A stretch of DNA of 64,000 bases from Stieleria magnilauensis (GCA_007753675.1 CP036432.1:3012394-3076393); one strand, 5' to 3'. Shown: positions 45,668 through 54,985, counted from the first letter of the stretch. Numbers and translations are program-made. The notes: generated by a model not told the origin, from the sequence alone.

Positions 45668-45790
45668 TCACCGCATGGGGGACAGCGCTGGCGGACGCGG
45701 CGTTTTCGGCGCCCCGTCACGACATCATGCTGGTGGCAAATGCTGTGCCGCGTTGAAGTACCAACGCAACCGCTGTGCGTCACCGCGCGA

Positions 45791-46294
45791 TCAACCGGTG
45801 ACGATGAACCTGTGGTTCATGATCTTGTGGACGTCGACGGGGAACCGCTCTCGGTCGCTGGAGCGATTCCATTGGTGGTAGAAATCGTCGAGGGCGCGAA
45901 GGATATCGCGGCGGCTGATGATCCCCAGCAGATGTTGATCTTCATCGACCACGGGCAGATGGCGGAATTGATGACTCATGAAAATCGACGTCAACGCGAA
46001 CACGTCGGTATCGGGTCCGACGCACGTGGGATGTTTCTTCATGATCGTGGTGGCGGTCTGCGTCGGGCTGGGATTGCCATAGAACATCTCGTTGGCGAGA
46101 AATTCCAAACAGTCGCCTTCGGAGATGAAGCCCAGCAGATGCTTCACATTGCCGTCGTGCTTGACCACGGGGGCGTTGGAGATCTTGTGTTTCAATAAGA
46201 ACGCCACAATGTCCCCCAACATCATCTCGGGCTGAACGCATTGGACATGCGTGTTCATGATATCGCGGGCCGTCGGAGTCGTTTCGGTATGCAT
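45791..46294 (-). CDS. Tandem CBS-domain protein upstream of the ATPase operon
   Basis: 167 aa from ATG 46294. CBS1: DIMNTHVQCVQPEMMLGDIV, ISNAPVVKHDGNVKHLLGFI. CBS2: IMKKHPTCVGPDTDVFALTS, RHLPVVDEDQHLLGIISRRD. Between them is a loop (EFLANEMFYGNPSPTQTA). Short C-terminal tail. It precedes atpD on the same strand (126 nt), so it could be cotranscribed and sense adenylate levels for the pump (inference). Confidence 0.9.
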   Translation of the reverse strand: MHTETTPTARDIMNTHVQCVQPEMMLGDIVAFLLKHKISNAPVVKHDGNVKHLLGFISEGDCLEFLANEMFYGNPSPTQTATTIMKKHPTCVGPDTDVFALTSIFMSHQFRHLPVVDEDQHLLGIISRRDILRALDDFYHQWNRSSDRERFPVDVHKIMNHRFIVTG

Positions 46295-46513
46295 CGGAGC
46301 TCTCACGGTTGATGAGTCGGTTGGGAACACAGTGAGACACTGAGGCAATTGGTGTGCCAATCGGCCTGCTGTGCGGTTCGAGCAGACCCCGGCAGGGGGC
46401 GAGAGACACCGGGTCTCGCGTCACGACATCACCGCCGAGAACAACCCGCTCCCGTTGGCGCGCTGTTTGCTAACGGTGTTTGGCAACGCCAAATTGGCAT
46501 GCGCGTCCGGCAA
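46295..46513. promoter_or_regulatory. Upstream region of the CBS gene and possibly the ATPase operon
   Basis: By position this holds the promoter of the leftward CBS gene, and of atpD if cotranscribed. No motif picked out. Confidence 0.25.
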
Positions 46514-47022
46514 CGCCTGAAGGCTGGACACCAACGTGCGCTGGTGTGCAGGCTTTAGCCGCCCGGTGTCGCTGCGGAGCAGCGAGTGGAGACGCCTGAA
46601 GGCTGGACACCAACGTGTGCTGGTGTGCAGGCAGCCGCCGCCTGGGGTCGCTGCGGAGCAGCGAGCAGGATGCGCCTGAAGGCTGGACACCAACGTGTGC
46701 TGGTGTGCAGGCTTTAGCCGCCCGGGGTCGCTGCGGAGCAGCGAGTGGAGGCGCCTGAAGGCTGGACACCAACGTGTGCTGGTGTGCAGGCTTTAGCCGC
46801 CCGGGGTCGCTGCGGAGCAGCGAGTAGGATGCGCCTGAAGGCTGGACACCAACGTGCGCTGGTGTGCAGGCTTTAGCCGCCCGGGGTCGCTGCGGAGCAG
46901 CGAGTAGGATGCGCCTGAAGGCTGGACACCAACGTGTGCTGGTGTGCAGGCTTTAGCCGCCCGGGGTCGCTGCGGAGCAGCGAGCAGGATGCGCCTGAAG
47001 GCTGGACACCAACGTGCGCTGA
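46514..47022. repeat. 79/80-bp tandem repeat array 2 (seven units)
   Basis: CCTGAAGGCTGGACACCAAC begins at 46516, 46595, 46675, 46754, 46834, 46914 and 46994. Same two-hairpin unit as array 1 (TCGCTGC-GGA-GCAGCGA and the CTGAAGGCTGG / TGTGCAGGCTTTAG pair). It lies between the divergent CBS and PAC2 genes; the last unit is cut just before the PAC2 leader. Confidence 0.95.
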
Positions 47023-47079
47023 ATCCCTTGTGACTTGAACCTCGCCCCGACGTTGCATTTTCCCCACTGAGCAGAATTG

Positions 47080-48009
47080 ATGCGCGAAGCAACGAAATCG
47101 AAACGTCCATGGTTGGTCGCCGTGTGGCCCGGGATGGGGCACGTGGCGATCAGCGCCGGATACTATCTGATGGCCAAATTGGGCATGCAGTATTTGGGCG
47201 AATTTGCGTCCAACGGTTTGTTTGATGTCGACTATGCGATCATCAAGTCGGGGATCGTGCAAAAAACGCAACGACCGCGAAGCCGTTTTTTCGTCTGGAA
47301 AGCCCCGGAAGGCAAGCGTGACATCATTGTCTTCATCGGCGAAGCCCAGCCGCCGCTCGGCAAATTTGAATTCTGCGAAAAGCTGATCGACTTTGCCCGC
47401 GACCAAGGTGTCGAACGCGTGTTTACCTTTGCCGCGATGGCAACCGATATGCATCCCGAACACGAATCACGCCTGTTCGGGGCCGCCACCGACCCACTAA
47501 CGCTGAAGGAACTCGATCGTCCCGAAGTGCGTTATTTGGAAGAAGGCCACATCGGGGGACTCAACGGCGTGCTGCTTGCCGCCGCCGCCGACAAGGGAAT
47601 GGAAGGCGTTTGTCTGCTCGGCGAAATGCCACACATGTTCGCCCAACTGCCGTTCCCCAAGGCGTCACTTGCGGTGCTGGAAGTGTTTGCCGAGATGGCA
47701 GAAGTCCCGCTGGATTTCACCGAGCTGAACGAACAAGCCCACGCCATCGAACAACAACTCGGTGAATTGCTGGCCAAGTTCAAGGAGAAGATGGAAGCCA
47801 ACGAGTCCGGCGCGTCCGAATCATTCGAGCCCCCGCAAGACAGTGACGAAGAACTCGCCGAAGCGGACCAGGCGCGGATCGAAATGATGTTCAGCCAGGC
47901 TGCCGATGACCGCTCGAAGGCGTATGAATTGAAGAATGAACTCGATCGGCTGGGCGTGTTTGATCGGTTCGAAGATCGTTTTCTGGACCTGTTCAAGCGA
48001 ACGGAATAG
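47080..48009 (+). CDS. PAC2-family protein
   Basis: 309 aa from ATG 47080 (a TTG precedes it). N-terminal PAC2 fold (residues 10-215): RPWLVAVWPGMGHVAISAGY, IIVFIGEAQPPLGKFEFCEK, VFTFAAMATDMHPEHESRLF, EEGHIGGLNGVLLAAAADKG, GVCLLGEMPHMFAQLPFPKA. The acidic helical C-terminus (about 225-309) is likely a coiled coil. PAC2 proteins are proteasome-chaperone relatives; their role in bacteria is unknown (often called ATP-grasp partner). Monocistronic. Confidence 0.85.
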   Translation: MREATKSKRPWLVAVWPGMGHVAISAGYYLMAKLGMQYLGEFASNGLFDVDYAIIKSGIVQKTQRPRSRFFVWKAPEGKRDIIVFIGEAQPPLGKFEFCEKLIDFARDQGVERVFTFAAMATDMHPEHESRLFGAATDPLTLKELDRPEVRYLEEGHIGGLNGVLLAAAADKGMEGVCLLGEMPHMFAQLPFPKASLAVLEVFAEMAEVPLDFTELNEQAHAIEQQLGELLAKFKEKMEANESGASESFEPPQDSDEELAEADQARIEMMFSQAADDRSKAYELKNELDRLGVFDRFEDRFLDLFKRTE

Positions 48010-48287
48010 TGTTTGCATCTCAGCACGTGGCGTGAGCCAGTGGCGCGTGATGCAGCAGGCGGGACAACCACGCGCCGCTCGCTGACGGGCCTGTTGATTT
48101 AATCGCGATCGCACGTGGGATTAGCCGTTTCCCGCAAGCGTACGGGCATTCATTATGTCGATTACTCACCGGCGCCCGTAGGCTCGCGCCAAACGGCTGA
48201 TTAAATCAACAGGCCGTGACGCGTCCCGCTGGGGCGTGGCCTCGCTGCGTGGGAACGGCTTCCCACGCAGGGACACGATCTCTCGGC
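48010..48287. other. Intergenic region between convergent genes, holding a MITE-like repeat
   Basis: No gene. Mostly the 128-bp repeat at 48088-48215; the remainder (48216-48287) is a GC-rich stretch (CGTGGCCTCGCTGCGTGG) typical of the other dispersed repeats. Confidence 0.5.
48088..48215. repeat. 128-bp MITE-like element with 17-bp perfect terminal inverted repeats
   Basis: GGCCTGTTGATTTAATC (48088-48104) and GATTAAATCAACAGGCC (48199-48215) are exact complements. Inner inverted blocks TTAGCCGTTT / AAACGGCTGA and CGGGC / GCCCG nest inside. No coding capacity. Confidence 0.85.
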
Positions 48288-48554
48288 TTAAGATGGCGGT
48301 GTGAACTTGGGCGCCGCCGGCTCGGAAGGTTCCTCGTCATCGTCGGGTTCGACCTTCGACGATTCGTAAGGATTGAGCGCCTTGGTCGCTTCGTACTCGG
48401 CGGCGCGGAACTCTCGCTGGACCTCATTGAGGCGACTGCGGAATTCACGATAGATGCCGCCCGCTTTGCGAGCCACGTCGGGTAGATTGCCGCCGAACAA
48501 GACGACTGCGATCACCCCGATCACCATCATTTCAAAGGGACTGAGCCCGAACAT
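48288..48554 (-). CDS. TatA/B-type Sec-independent translocase subunit
   Basis: 88 aa. Short N-terminal membrane helix (MMVIGVIAVVLFGGNLPDVA) with the FG hinge, followed by an amphipathic helix (RKAGGIYREFRSRLNEVQRE) and an acidic, proline-rich tail. The pattern F-G-x-x-L/P belongs to TatA/TatB/Hcf106. Two nt after the next such gene, so the two are an operon. Exports folded proteins such as the RR-signal proteins found here at 56240 and 57607. Confidence 0.87.
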   Translation of the reverse strand: MFGLSPFEMMVIGVIAVVLFGGNLPDVARKAGGIYREFRSRLNEVQREFRAAEYEATKALNPYESSKVEPDDDEEPSEPAAPKFTPPS

Positions 48555-48556
48555 TT

Positions 48557-48787
48557 CTATTCGTCCGATTTTTTGTCGGACAATTCATCGTCGTCGGCCG
48601 ACTCGTTCATGCCGCGCTTGAACTCGTTGGCACTCTTGCCCAGGTTTCGCATCAGCCCCGGCAGTTTGGCACCACCGAACAACAACAGCGCCAAGAACAA
48701 CACGATCAGCATTTCCGGCATGCCGGGAAATCCGATCGCGTACAGTCCGATCGCGTACAGACCGCTTGCAAATCCACATACAGACAT
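48557..48787 (-). CDS. tatA: TatA-type Sec-independent translocase subunit
   Basis: 76 aa. GFPGMPEMLIVLFLALLLFG GAKLP then an amphipathic helix (GLMRNLGKSANEFKRGMNES) and an acidic tail: canonical TatA (MPE-x-L helix, FGxxKLP hinge). The N-terminus before MPEM is longer than usual and has a duplicated GLYAI segment caused by a short DNA repeat; the ATG at 48721 is an alternative start. Partner of the downstream TatA/B-like gene. Confidence 0.88.
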   Translation of the reverse strand: MSVCGFASGLYAIGLYAIGFPGMPEMLIVLFLALLLFGGAKLPGLMRNLGKSANEFKRGMNESADDDELSDKKSDE

Positions 48788-49220
48788 CGTTTCGCTCCAA
48801 TAGAGGCTTGAGAATCAAAAACCCTCACGCACAAGTGCGGCGAAAGCGGGTCGGTCGGTTGGGCTTGTCCGGTTCGCAAAGCGAGCTTTGCCAGAATTCC
48901 GGGGCCATCAACCACCTCCAGGACCGTCGTGTCGGGGGCGGGCGTGGGATCCACGGGTCGAATCTCCACTGCCGCATTTTATTAAATCTCGGCCGCGAGT
49001 CAAAGCCCGGAAGGCCGGTCGTGGCATTTCCTGCTGGGATAGTGACGTCAGCTCCTGTGCAGAACGCGGACGATCGTTGGGACCGCACGCGTTGGGGGCG
49101 AGGCGTCGATGCCGGCACACCGCAATTTGCCGTCTGAAACTCCGCCGCTGCGATTGCGATGCCGCATGATCGGTACAATGCCCCCTGTCACTCCTACTCC
49201 CCTTCTCTCCGGTACCCCCC
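48788..49220. other. Intergenic region between divergent tatA and the TIGR03067-type gene
   Basis: No convincing gene. A leftward frame 48706-48969 (VLEVVDGPGILAKLALRTGQ) has partly protein-like composition but overlaps tatA and lacks a Shine-Dalgarno. Promoters of both flanking genes should lie here. Confidence 0.35.
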
Positions 49221-49649
49221 ATGCGATTTCAACTCCCTTTGATCGTCCTGTTTCTCATCGCCACTGTGGTCTTCAGCCCTGACGCCCGCGCGGCGGACAA
49301 AAACCTGGAAAAACTGCAGGGCGATTGGACAGCCGAAATCGATACCGAAAACGGCAAGAAAAAGGCGACGCTTAGCGTCGACGGAAAGAAGATCCGGTTC
49401 GACGGCCCCGAAGGCAAAGAATGGTACGAGGGCACGTTTGAAATCGATGCCAACGCCAAACCGAAACGGATCTCGGTGCGGATCGAGGACTGCCCGATCG
49501 AGCAGCTGAAGAAGCAGATCGTCGAAGGCATCTACACGCTGGAGGATGACACCTGGACGATCTGCGCGACGGCCCCCGGCGCCCCCGAAGGCCCGTCCGG
49601 GTTCGACGACGAAAACGCGCGGACGATCGAATTCAAGAAGGGGAAATAG
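49221..49649 (+). CDS. Secreted TIGR03067-type planctomycete domain protein
   Basis: 142 aa. Signal peptide LPLIVLFLIATVVFSPDARA (cleavage near residue 24). The rest is a lipocalin-like beta barrel with the family pattern LEKLQGDWTAEIDTENGKKK, LSVDGKKIRFDG, GTFEIDANAKPKRISVRI, GIYTLEDDTWTICAT, i.e. the repeated 'the protein is compared against a weight' motif (E-x-x-x-x-G-x-W) of TIGR03067. Exclusively planctomycete family, function unknown. Confidence 0.85.
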   Translation: MRFQLPLIVLFLIATVVFSPDARAADKNLEKLQGDWTAEIDTENGKKKATLSVDGKKIRFDGPEGKEWYEGTFEIDANAKPKRISVRIEDCPIEQLKKQIVEGIYTLEDDTWTICATAPGAPEGPSGFDDENARTIEFKKGK

Positions 49650-49696
49650 GCCCTTCATGTCCGCACGCGGAGTTCGTGAACGAAACCGTGGCGGAT

Positions 49697-49878
49697 TTGG
49701 TCAAAAAATGGGTTGGTCAAAAAATAGAGCAGTCGAAGAATGAAAGTCTCTTCGTACGTGTGACCTTCGTTTTCCTCAGTAACGGTGCGTTAGCGACAGT
49801 CTCGAAGGCTACCGCCACGACTCGAATGCCCAATCGGGCCTCCCATTTTTTGACCAACTCATTTTTTGACCAACCCGA
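49697..49878. repeat. Palindromic repeat family E, copy 1
   Basis: GGTCAAAAAATGGGTTGGTC at the left and its inverse (CATTTTTTGACCAACTCATT and following) at the right, with a 125-bp AT-poor middle. Another copy lies at 53758-53848, so the kinase gene has one at each end. Confidence 0.85.
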
Positions 49879-49962
49879 CTTCCGACGGCCACCATCAACA
49901 CAAACAGCATCGTGGGCCCCGAGACGCGCGTACGCGATTTCAACGTTTCTCTTGAGCGTCTC

Positions 49963-52900
49963 TCACCGGGTAATCTCCCGTGTTCGAATCGTCTCTTTGG
50001 CTTGATCGATCGCGGCGCGCAGTTTCTCCGGCACCTGGGCGGACTGCTCGGTGAGCATCTTGTCAAACTCTGCGATCGTCTCGGACGCTTCCTTGGTCGA
50101 TTCAAACCGTTCGGCATAATACGGAATCGCCAACGCGAACCAATCCGTGCGTGTGATCCAGCCATCAGTCTGCAGGAGCGAACGGTGGATTTCGTTCAAT
50201 AAAACGTCTGGCGCGGCTTCTTTGAAACGTTCAAATGCGATCCGTTCCCGCGACGACAATCTCCAGCGGGCCTCATCGTTTTGGGGAGACACGAGTTGCT
50301 TGACGAGGAATTCCCAGCACTCCGGCGTGCCGAACGCGTCGTCTTTTTCGGCAACCTCAATTGCAGCGACCAAGAGAACATCGGGCAGTGCGGTTTGAAA
50401 AGACGCCGCCATCGCACCTCCGGGTTGGTTGAGTGTTGCTTGGGTAGAATTGACCTGCTCAATGACGTAACGTTTGAGCGTCGGGTTGTCGGCGATCGAT
50501 TCGCCCAAAGATACGGCTAAGACGAGTGCCGAGTCCTTGGCCAACTCCAACGCGTGGCGATGCACCATCACGTCACGACTCAATTCCCCGCCGTCCTCCG
50601 ACTGCGCCTCAGAAACCGCAAGAAGCTTTGCTTGAAGTTGTTGCACTAAAGGTTTTAGCGCCTCCAGGCTAGGTGCCTTTGCGATCAACCAATCGTCAGC
50701 ATTCGTTTCAGCCACCCCCGTCGACCAGTCGACCCCGCGTTGTTGGTTCAGAAAATTGTTGAACGCCCACAGCGAGGCCATTTGGCTGTTGGCGTTCCCG
50801 TCGGACAACTCCTGGATGACGACCGTCATGCCCGGATCGGGGAAATAACGCATGAACGTGTTCAGGAACAGGCTCATGAATCGGTGTGAGGGATTCGAAT
50901 CGTGATCACCGCCGGCAACGATTCCTCCAAGACGCCGGGCCAGACGCATCGTTCGCTCGGCGGCGGCCAACCGCGTTTCGATATCCGCCTCTCGCGAGAG
51001 TGTTTCGACGGCCCGCATGGCTTCCCCGAGCGACGCGACATCGCGTTCACGCTCCAACGCCTCCATCCAACTGGCCAGGTCGCGGCCTTGAAACAGCGTC
51101 GCGGGCGCAGCGGCCGGAGCCTCATACTCGTCGGCATCGGTACTCGGTATCCCGACGTCTCCATATGCGTGGTCGGACTCATCGAAGCCGTTGGGATCGG
51201 TCGTGTTGCCAGGAACAAACTGCTTTTCCCAATCGCTGCGTTCCGTTTCTGGTACCGCCAGGATCACTCCGGTCAATTCATCCACGGCCTCCTGGGACAG
51301 TCCCACACCAAGGCTGCGTGGCAGTTGGATCACGACCTCACGTGTCATCCTCGCCGCGGTCTTCTGTTGATCGCCCGACAATTCGGACCAGGCGTCGGGT
51401 ATCGCCAGGCTGAGGCAACACCGAATCAACTTGCGAGTGGTGAACTTGGAGATGGTTCCGCTGGGACCGTATCCGCCCATGCCGCCCATGCCACCCCCGT
51501 ACATGCCACCCCCACCGGAAGAAATGACATGTCGGTGCAGGCAGGTGATCACGGCGGCGCGACTGTGCACGTTGCCTTCGACCAATTCTTGGACCGCGTT
51601 TTCATACCAAACATCGAGCGAGGGTTCTGCGAAGACTTCGGTCATACACCACATGAAGTGTTCCGAGGGTGTGATCGTTTGGTCCGTCATCCCGGGGAGT
51701 GGCGGCAGTTTTCGGCTCAGCCCGCCGAATTCACGAGCGCGTCGGAGCAACGCTTTGATCACGACGTCGCTCTCCGACGTGTTCGCGATGCCTCGACGCG
51801 ACAAATCTTGCAATCCGCCGATGGACGCATAGATGGCTTCACCGAGCGGCTCGATCTCGGTTTCGGTTCGGACTTGCTCCAACCAGTACGACAGCGGTTT
51901 GCCGTCGAACGTCGCGAAATCCATCAACGAGGCGGACGTAATCGCTTCGAGGTCCTTGAGCGATCCACCATCGGAAACGTCGTGCGTGACAGAAGCGTTC
52001 GACACAACACCCGGTCCCGGGCCACCGATGCTCGATGACGCGAGACTCGACGTTGCACCCTCCGGGGCATTGTCTGCCGGTTGGGTTCGCTTGACGACGT
52101 CGATCGATTGCTGCGCCCCACGACCGATCGTGACGACCTCGTCGCTGAGCGCAAGCGCGTCGCCGCCGCCGATGATTTCAATGTCGTAGGTGCCCTTGTG
52201 CAAGGTGGTGCGGTTTTCTTTGTCCGATTCGATCGTCAGTTGATCGACAACGTCGTCTCCTTGCTTGACCAGAACCGTCAACCCGTCGTGCTCGGAATGG
52301 ATGATCAGATCCCCGCGATCGGTCTGGATCTTGATCACGATCGCGGCGGCAATCAAACACAGCGCCGCGGCAGCCCCCATCAGCCAATGTTTGATTCTGC
52401 CACGATCTTTGGAACCGCCAGAATTGACATTCGCCGGTAGCAAGGTGCTGCGCGGCAGATCGTCGGCGGGGTGTTTTCGAATCGCGTCACGCAGCAGACG
52501 TTTCAAATGACTCGGTTTCGCCATCGATTCCAATTCCCGAGCCACCTCCGTCGCCGAAGCCGGTCGTTTGGACGGATCACGTGACAACATCCTGGCGACA
52601 AAGCTGACGACGTCACGATCGACGTCACTTCGGATGGTGTCGAGCGGCTTCGCATCGCTGCTGGTGATCGCCAGCACCTGCGCCGCCAACCCACGCTCCG
52701 AACGGTGTGGTGGGTGGCCGGCGATCAATCGGTACAGCGTCGCGCCGAGTGAATAGATGTCCGATTGCGGACGCACGTCCCGGCTATCGGCCAATTGCTC
52801 CGGCGCCATGTAAGGCATCGTTCCCATCACGTGACCGACGGTGGTCAGACGGTCGTCTTTGGAAAGCGGGTCATCTCCGTCGAGCACCAAACCGAGATCC

Positions 52901-53634
52901 AATAGTTTGATGGTTCCAGAGTGCGTTAACATTAAGTTAGACGGTTTGATATCGCGGTGGACCAATCCGTTGTCGTGGATGTGGGCCAACCCGAGGGCCG
53001 CTTGGCGGACGATTTCGCAGGCGTCGGCAACGTCCAGTTGGCCGATCCGTCCCGCCACGCGGCCGATGTCCAGCCCGTCGAGATACTCCATCACCAAATA
53101 GTGCCAGCCCGATTCGTGTCCGGCATCGGTGGCGCGCACGATGTGAGAGTGTTCCAGCGACGCGATCGTCGTCATCTCGCGATCAAAGCGGTCCAACCAT
53201 CCCGCTTGGGTGACGCGTTCGGGCGGCAACAATTTGATCGCACAGCGCCGTTTGAGCCGTTGATGTTCGGCCAAGTAGACGGCCCCCATTCCGCCGCTGC
53301 CGATTAATTCCAACAGTCGATAGGGCCCGAGCATTTCAAACGGAGGCGGAGGGGCGACGGTCGCGGGAAGGAGCGCCGATGATTGCTGCAACAGTTGCTG
53401 TAGCGCGACCTGGCAGGCGGTTTCGTTCTGCACTCCCGCACGAGCCGCGTCCTCGGAGGACGTTGATTCGCCGATCGCTTGCAGCCCGCCGTCGAACTGC
53501 TCCACCGCCGTGCGACAGGTTTCACAGGTGTCCAGATGCGAAATCGCCGAATCAAATTGCTCCTGGGACAATTCCCCTTCAAGCACTTGTCGCAATTCGT
53601 CTGGTTCCAAGCAGTTACGTCTCATGGCGATCAT
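49963..53634 (-). CDS. Giant membrane Ser/Thr protein kinase with N-terminal zinc finger
   Basis: 1223 aa from ATG 53634, which has GGGAG 7 nt upstream. Residues 1-45: anti-sigma-type zinc finger HLDTCETC (H33, C37, C40). Kinase domain about 100-380: GSGGMGAVYLAEHQRLKRRC (P-loop), AIKLLPPE, HRDIKPSNLMLTHSGTIKLL DLG, APEQLADSRDVRPQSDIYSL. One membrane helix near 455 (LMGAAAALCLIAAAIVIKI). A large periplasmic part follows with a Gly/Met/Tyr-rich tract (MYGGGMGGMGGYGP), no known domain. The ECF sigma gene lies just upstream; such pairs are common in planctomycetes. Confidence 0.9.
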   Translation of the reverse strand: MIAMRRNCLEPDELRQVLEGELSQEQFDSAISHLDTCETCRTAVEQFDGGLQAIGESTSSEDAARAGVQNETACQVALQQLLQQSSALLPATVAPPPPFEMLGPYRLLELIGSGGMGAVYLAEHQRLKRRCAIKLLPPERVTQAGWLDRFDREMTTIASLEHSHIVRATDAGHESGWHYLVMEYLDGLDIGRVAGRIGQLDVADACEIVRQAALGLAHIHDNGLVHRDIKPSNLMLTHSGTIKLLDLGLVLDGDDPLSKDDRLTTVGHVMGTMPYMAPEQLADSRDVRPQSDIYSLGATLYRLIAGHPPHRSERGLAAQVLAITSSDAKPLDTIRSDVDRDVVSFVARMLSRDPSKRPASATEVARELESMAKPSHLKRLLRDAIRKHPADDLPRSTLLPANVNSGGSKDRGRIKHWLMGAAAALCLIAAAIVIKIQTDRGDLIIHSEHDGLTVLVKQGDDVVDQLTIESDKENRTTLHKGTYDIEIIGGGDALALSDEVVTIGRGAQQSIDVVKRTQPADNAPEGATSSLASSSIGGPGPGVVSNASVTHDVSDGGSLKDLEAITSASLMDFATFDGKPLSYWLEQVRTETEIEPLGEAIYASIGGLQDLSRRGIANTSESDVVIKALLRRAREFGGLSRKLPPLPGMTDQTITPSEHFMWCMTEVFAEPSLDVWYENAVQELVEGNVHSRAAVITCLHRHVISSGGGGMYGGGMGGMGGYGPSGTISKFTTRKLIRCCLSLAIPDAWSELSGDQQKTAARMTREVVIQLPRSLGVGLSQEAVDELTGVILAVPETERSDWEKQFVPGNTTDPNGFDESDHAYGDVGIPSTDADEYEAPAAAPATLFQGRDLASWMEALERERDVASLGEAMRAVETLSREADIETRLAAAERTMRLARRLGGIVAGGDHDSNPSHRFMSLFLNTFMRYFPDPGMTVVIQELSDGNANSQMASLWAFNNFLNQQRGVDWSTGVAETNADDWLIAKAPSLEALKPLVQQLQAKLLAVSEAQSEDGGELSRDVMVHRHALELAKDSALVLAVSLGESIADNPTLKRYVIEQVNSTQATLNQPGGAMAASFQTALPDVLLVAAIEVAEKDDAFGTPECWEFLVKQLVSPQNDEARWRLSSRERIAFERFKEAAPDVLLNEIHRSLLQTDGWITRTDWFALAIPYYAERFESTKEASETIAEFDKMLTEQSAQVPEKLRAAIDQAKETIRTREITR

Positions 53635-53757
53635 CGATGGGCTCCCGATGGATGTGCAATTGTCGGCGAGAACCACCCGCCGCTACACCCTGACAACGGA
53701 GCGATTGGACAGTGTTTTGCGAAAAACGTTTTGTTGGTGGGGCGTGTGGGGAAAAGG

Positions 53758-53848
53758 GGGTCAAAAAATGAAGGCGACGTCGTTGGCATGCACAGCATGC
53801 CCTACGTCGCTAACGCTCCCATTTTTTGACCAGTCAATTTTTTGACCA
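53758..53848. repeat. Palindromic repeat family E, copy 2
   Basis: GGTCAAAAAATGAAGGCGAC ... CATTTTTTGACCAGTC with the inner palindrome GGCATGCACAGCATGCC. Directly followed (53848-53880) by a poly-CCTACC/CTTCC stretch related to 23826. Confidence 0.85.
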
Positions 53849-53882
53849 AAATCTTCCCACCTCCAAAATCTTCCTACCCACC

Positions 53883-54491
53883 TTACTCCAACCCCTTCAT
53901 CTCCAACTGCAGCCGCTGCAACACCCTCGCCCTAGCTTTATAAACCGCCCATTTCGAGACGCCCATCTCGTCGGCGACGTCCAGCGGCGGGCGTCCGATC
54001 ACGGCGGTCTCCCAAAACATCTGCCACGTCCGCTGGTCGAAGCATTGCCGCAGCAACTCGATCATCCGGCGACGGGCATCGAGCGAATCGGCTAACGCGG
54101 TCGTCGGTGGATCATCCGCGTCGATCGCCTGAGCGTCGGCGATCTGCATCAAGGCCAGATTGGCGGCCGTGCCCCCAGCAGCTTTCTCCTCGGCGGCGAT
54201 CCGCGCCCGGTCGCGGATCTTGTTGCGCGAGATGGTCCACAGCCAGCCGCGAAAGGTCGCTCCGTCGCGGCCGCCGTCAAACCGAGACAGCGCCTTGGCG
54301 ACGGACGCAAACGTGTCTTGCATCACATCAGCGGCATCGGCCGCCTGGCAACCACATCGCCTGGCCCAACCATAGACGATCGGGCCATAGACCTGGGCCA
54401 ATTGTTTCCAACTCTCCGCATCTCCTTCCCGCGCACGGGCCAACAGAGACGCAGAGGTCGACGGTTCATCGCGAAAGTGGGTCGAATGCAT
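53883..54491 (-). CDS. ECF-type RNA polymerase sigma factor
   Basis: 202 aa from ATG 54491. Region 2: ASLLARAREGDAESWKQLAQ, YGWARRCGCQAADAADVMQD (core -10 recognition), TFRGWLWTISRNKIRDRARI. Region 4: ARRRMIELLRQCFDQRTWQM and DVADEMGVSKWAVYKARARV. About 70-residue linker rich in Ala/Asp. Belongs to the planctomycete ECF group that is encoded beside zinc-finger kinases; its regulator is presumably the kinase encoded downstream on the same strand. Confidence 0.9.
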   Translation of the reverse strand: MHSTHFRDEPSTSASLLARAREGDAESWKQLAQVYGPIVYGWARRCGCQAADAADVMQDTFASVAKALSRFDGGRDGATFRGWLWTISRNKIRDRARIAAEEKAAGGTAANLALMQIADAQAIDADDPPTTALADSLDARRRMIELLRQCFDQRTWQMFWETAVIGRPPLDVADEMGVSKWAVYKARARVLQRLQLEMKGLE

Positions 54492-54633
54492 GTGCCCATT
54501 GTAGCTGCCTCGAATGGGCCGATGCGACGGATCGACGAACCGCTTCTTCACAGCAATGGCGTCGAAAAAGATAAGGAATCTCCCGCGTGGACATCGCGGA
54601 GTGTATGACGGAGACCTCCTGCCAGGCATTGGA

Positions 54634-54855
54634 ATCTACACAAGTCGCTTTTTTGCCCAAAGGGCATGCATATCCATAGCCTGGGGCAAGCAAACCGAGC
54701 CTTTGCGAGGGTTGCGCCGCCCCAGGAACCTCATCGCAATAAGGTTCAGTTTGGCCAACGGCCATGCACAACCTTCGCGTTTGACGAGGCATTTGTTGAT
54801 GGCCGTTGGCCAATCCGTCTCGTTCTCGTTTGCGGACCTTGGGCGATGCCCAAGG
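54634..54855. repeat. Dispersed repeat family C, copy 2 (structured)
   Basis: Inverted copy of 25043-25263, with the same TTGGCCAACGGCCAT / ATGGCCGTTGGCCAA pair and the GGGCGATGCCCAAGG palindrome. Confidence 0.82.
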
Positions 54856-54950
54856 CTATGGATGTAAACGGCCGTTGGCCGAAACCATTCACTCAGAACA
54901 AATCTGACATGCAAAAGATGTGCAGATACCAATGCCTGCCAGGAGGGTGC

Positions 54951-54985
54951 CCTAAAAAAGCAACCCTCCCGGGTGCGGGAGGGTT
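54951..54985 (-). terminator. Rho-independent terminator of the leftward 365-aa gene
   Basis: Stem AACCCTCCC-GGGTGC-GGGAGGGTT (54962-54985) followed, on the minus strand, by a TGCTTTTTTAG tract (54953-54961). A second strong hairpin, ACGACCTTCTC-GTGG-GAGAAGGTCGT (55000-55025), lies between it and the stop codon at 55044. Confidence 0.85.

Noticed and set aside
46514-47022. CRISPR array
   Set aside because: The whole 79-80-bp unit is conserved, with no variable spacers, and no cas gene is in the window.
48706-48969. Leftward 87-aa frame upstream of tatA
   Set aside because: Overlaps the tatA start in another frame and lacks a ribosome-binding site; only the middle part looks protein-like.
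50902-52038. 378-aa rightward ORF inside the kinase gene
   Set aside because: Antisense frame of the kinase C-terminal part.
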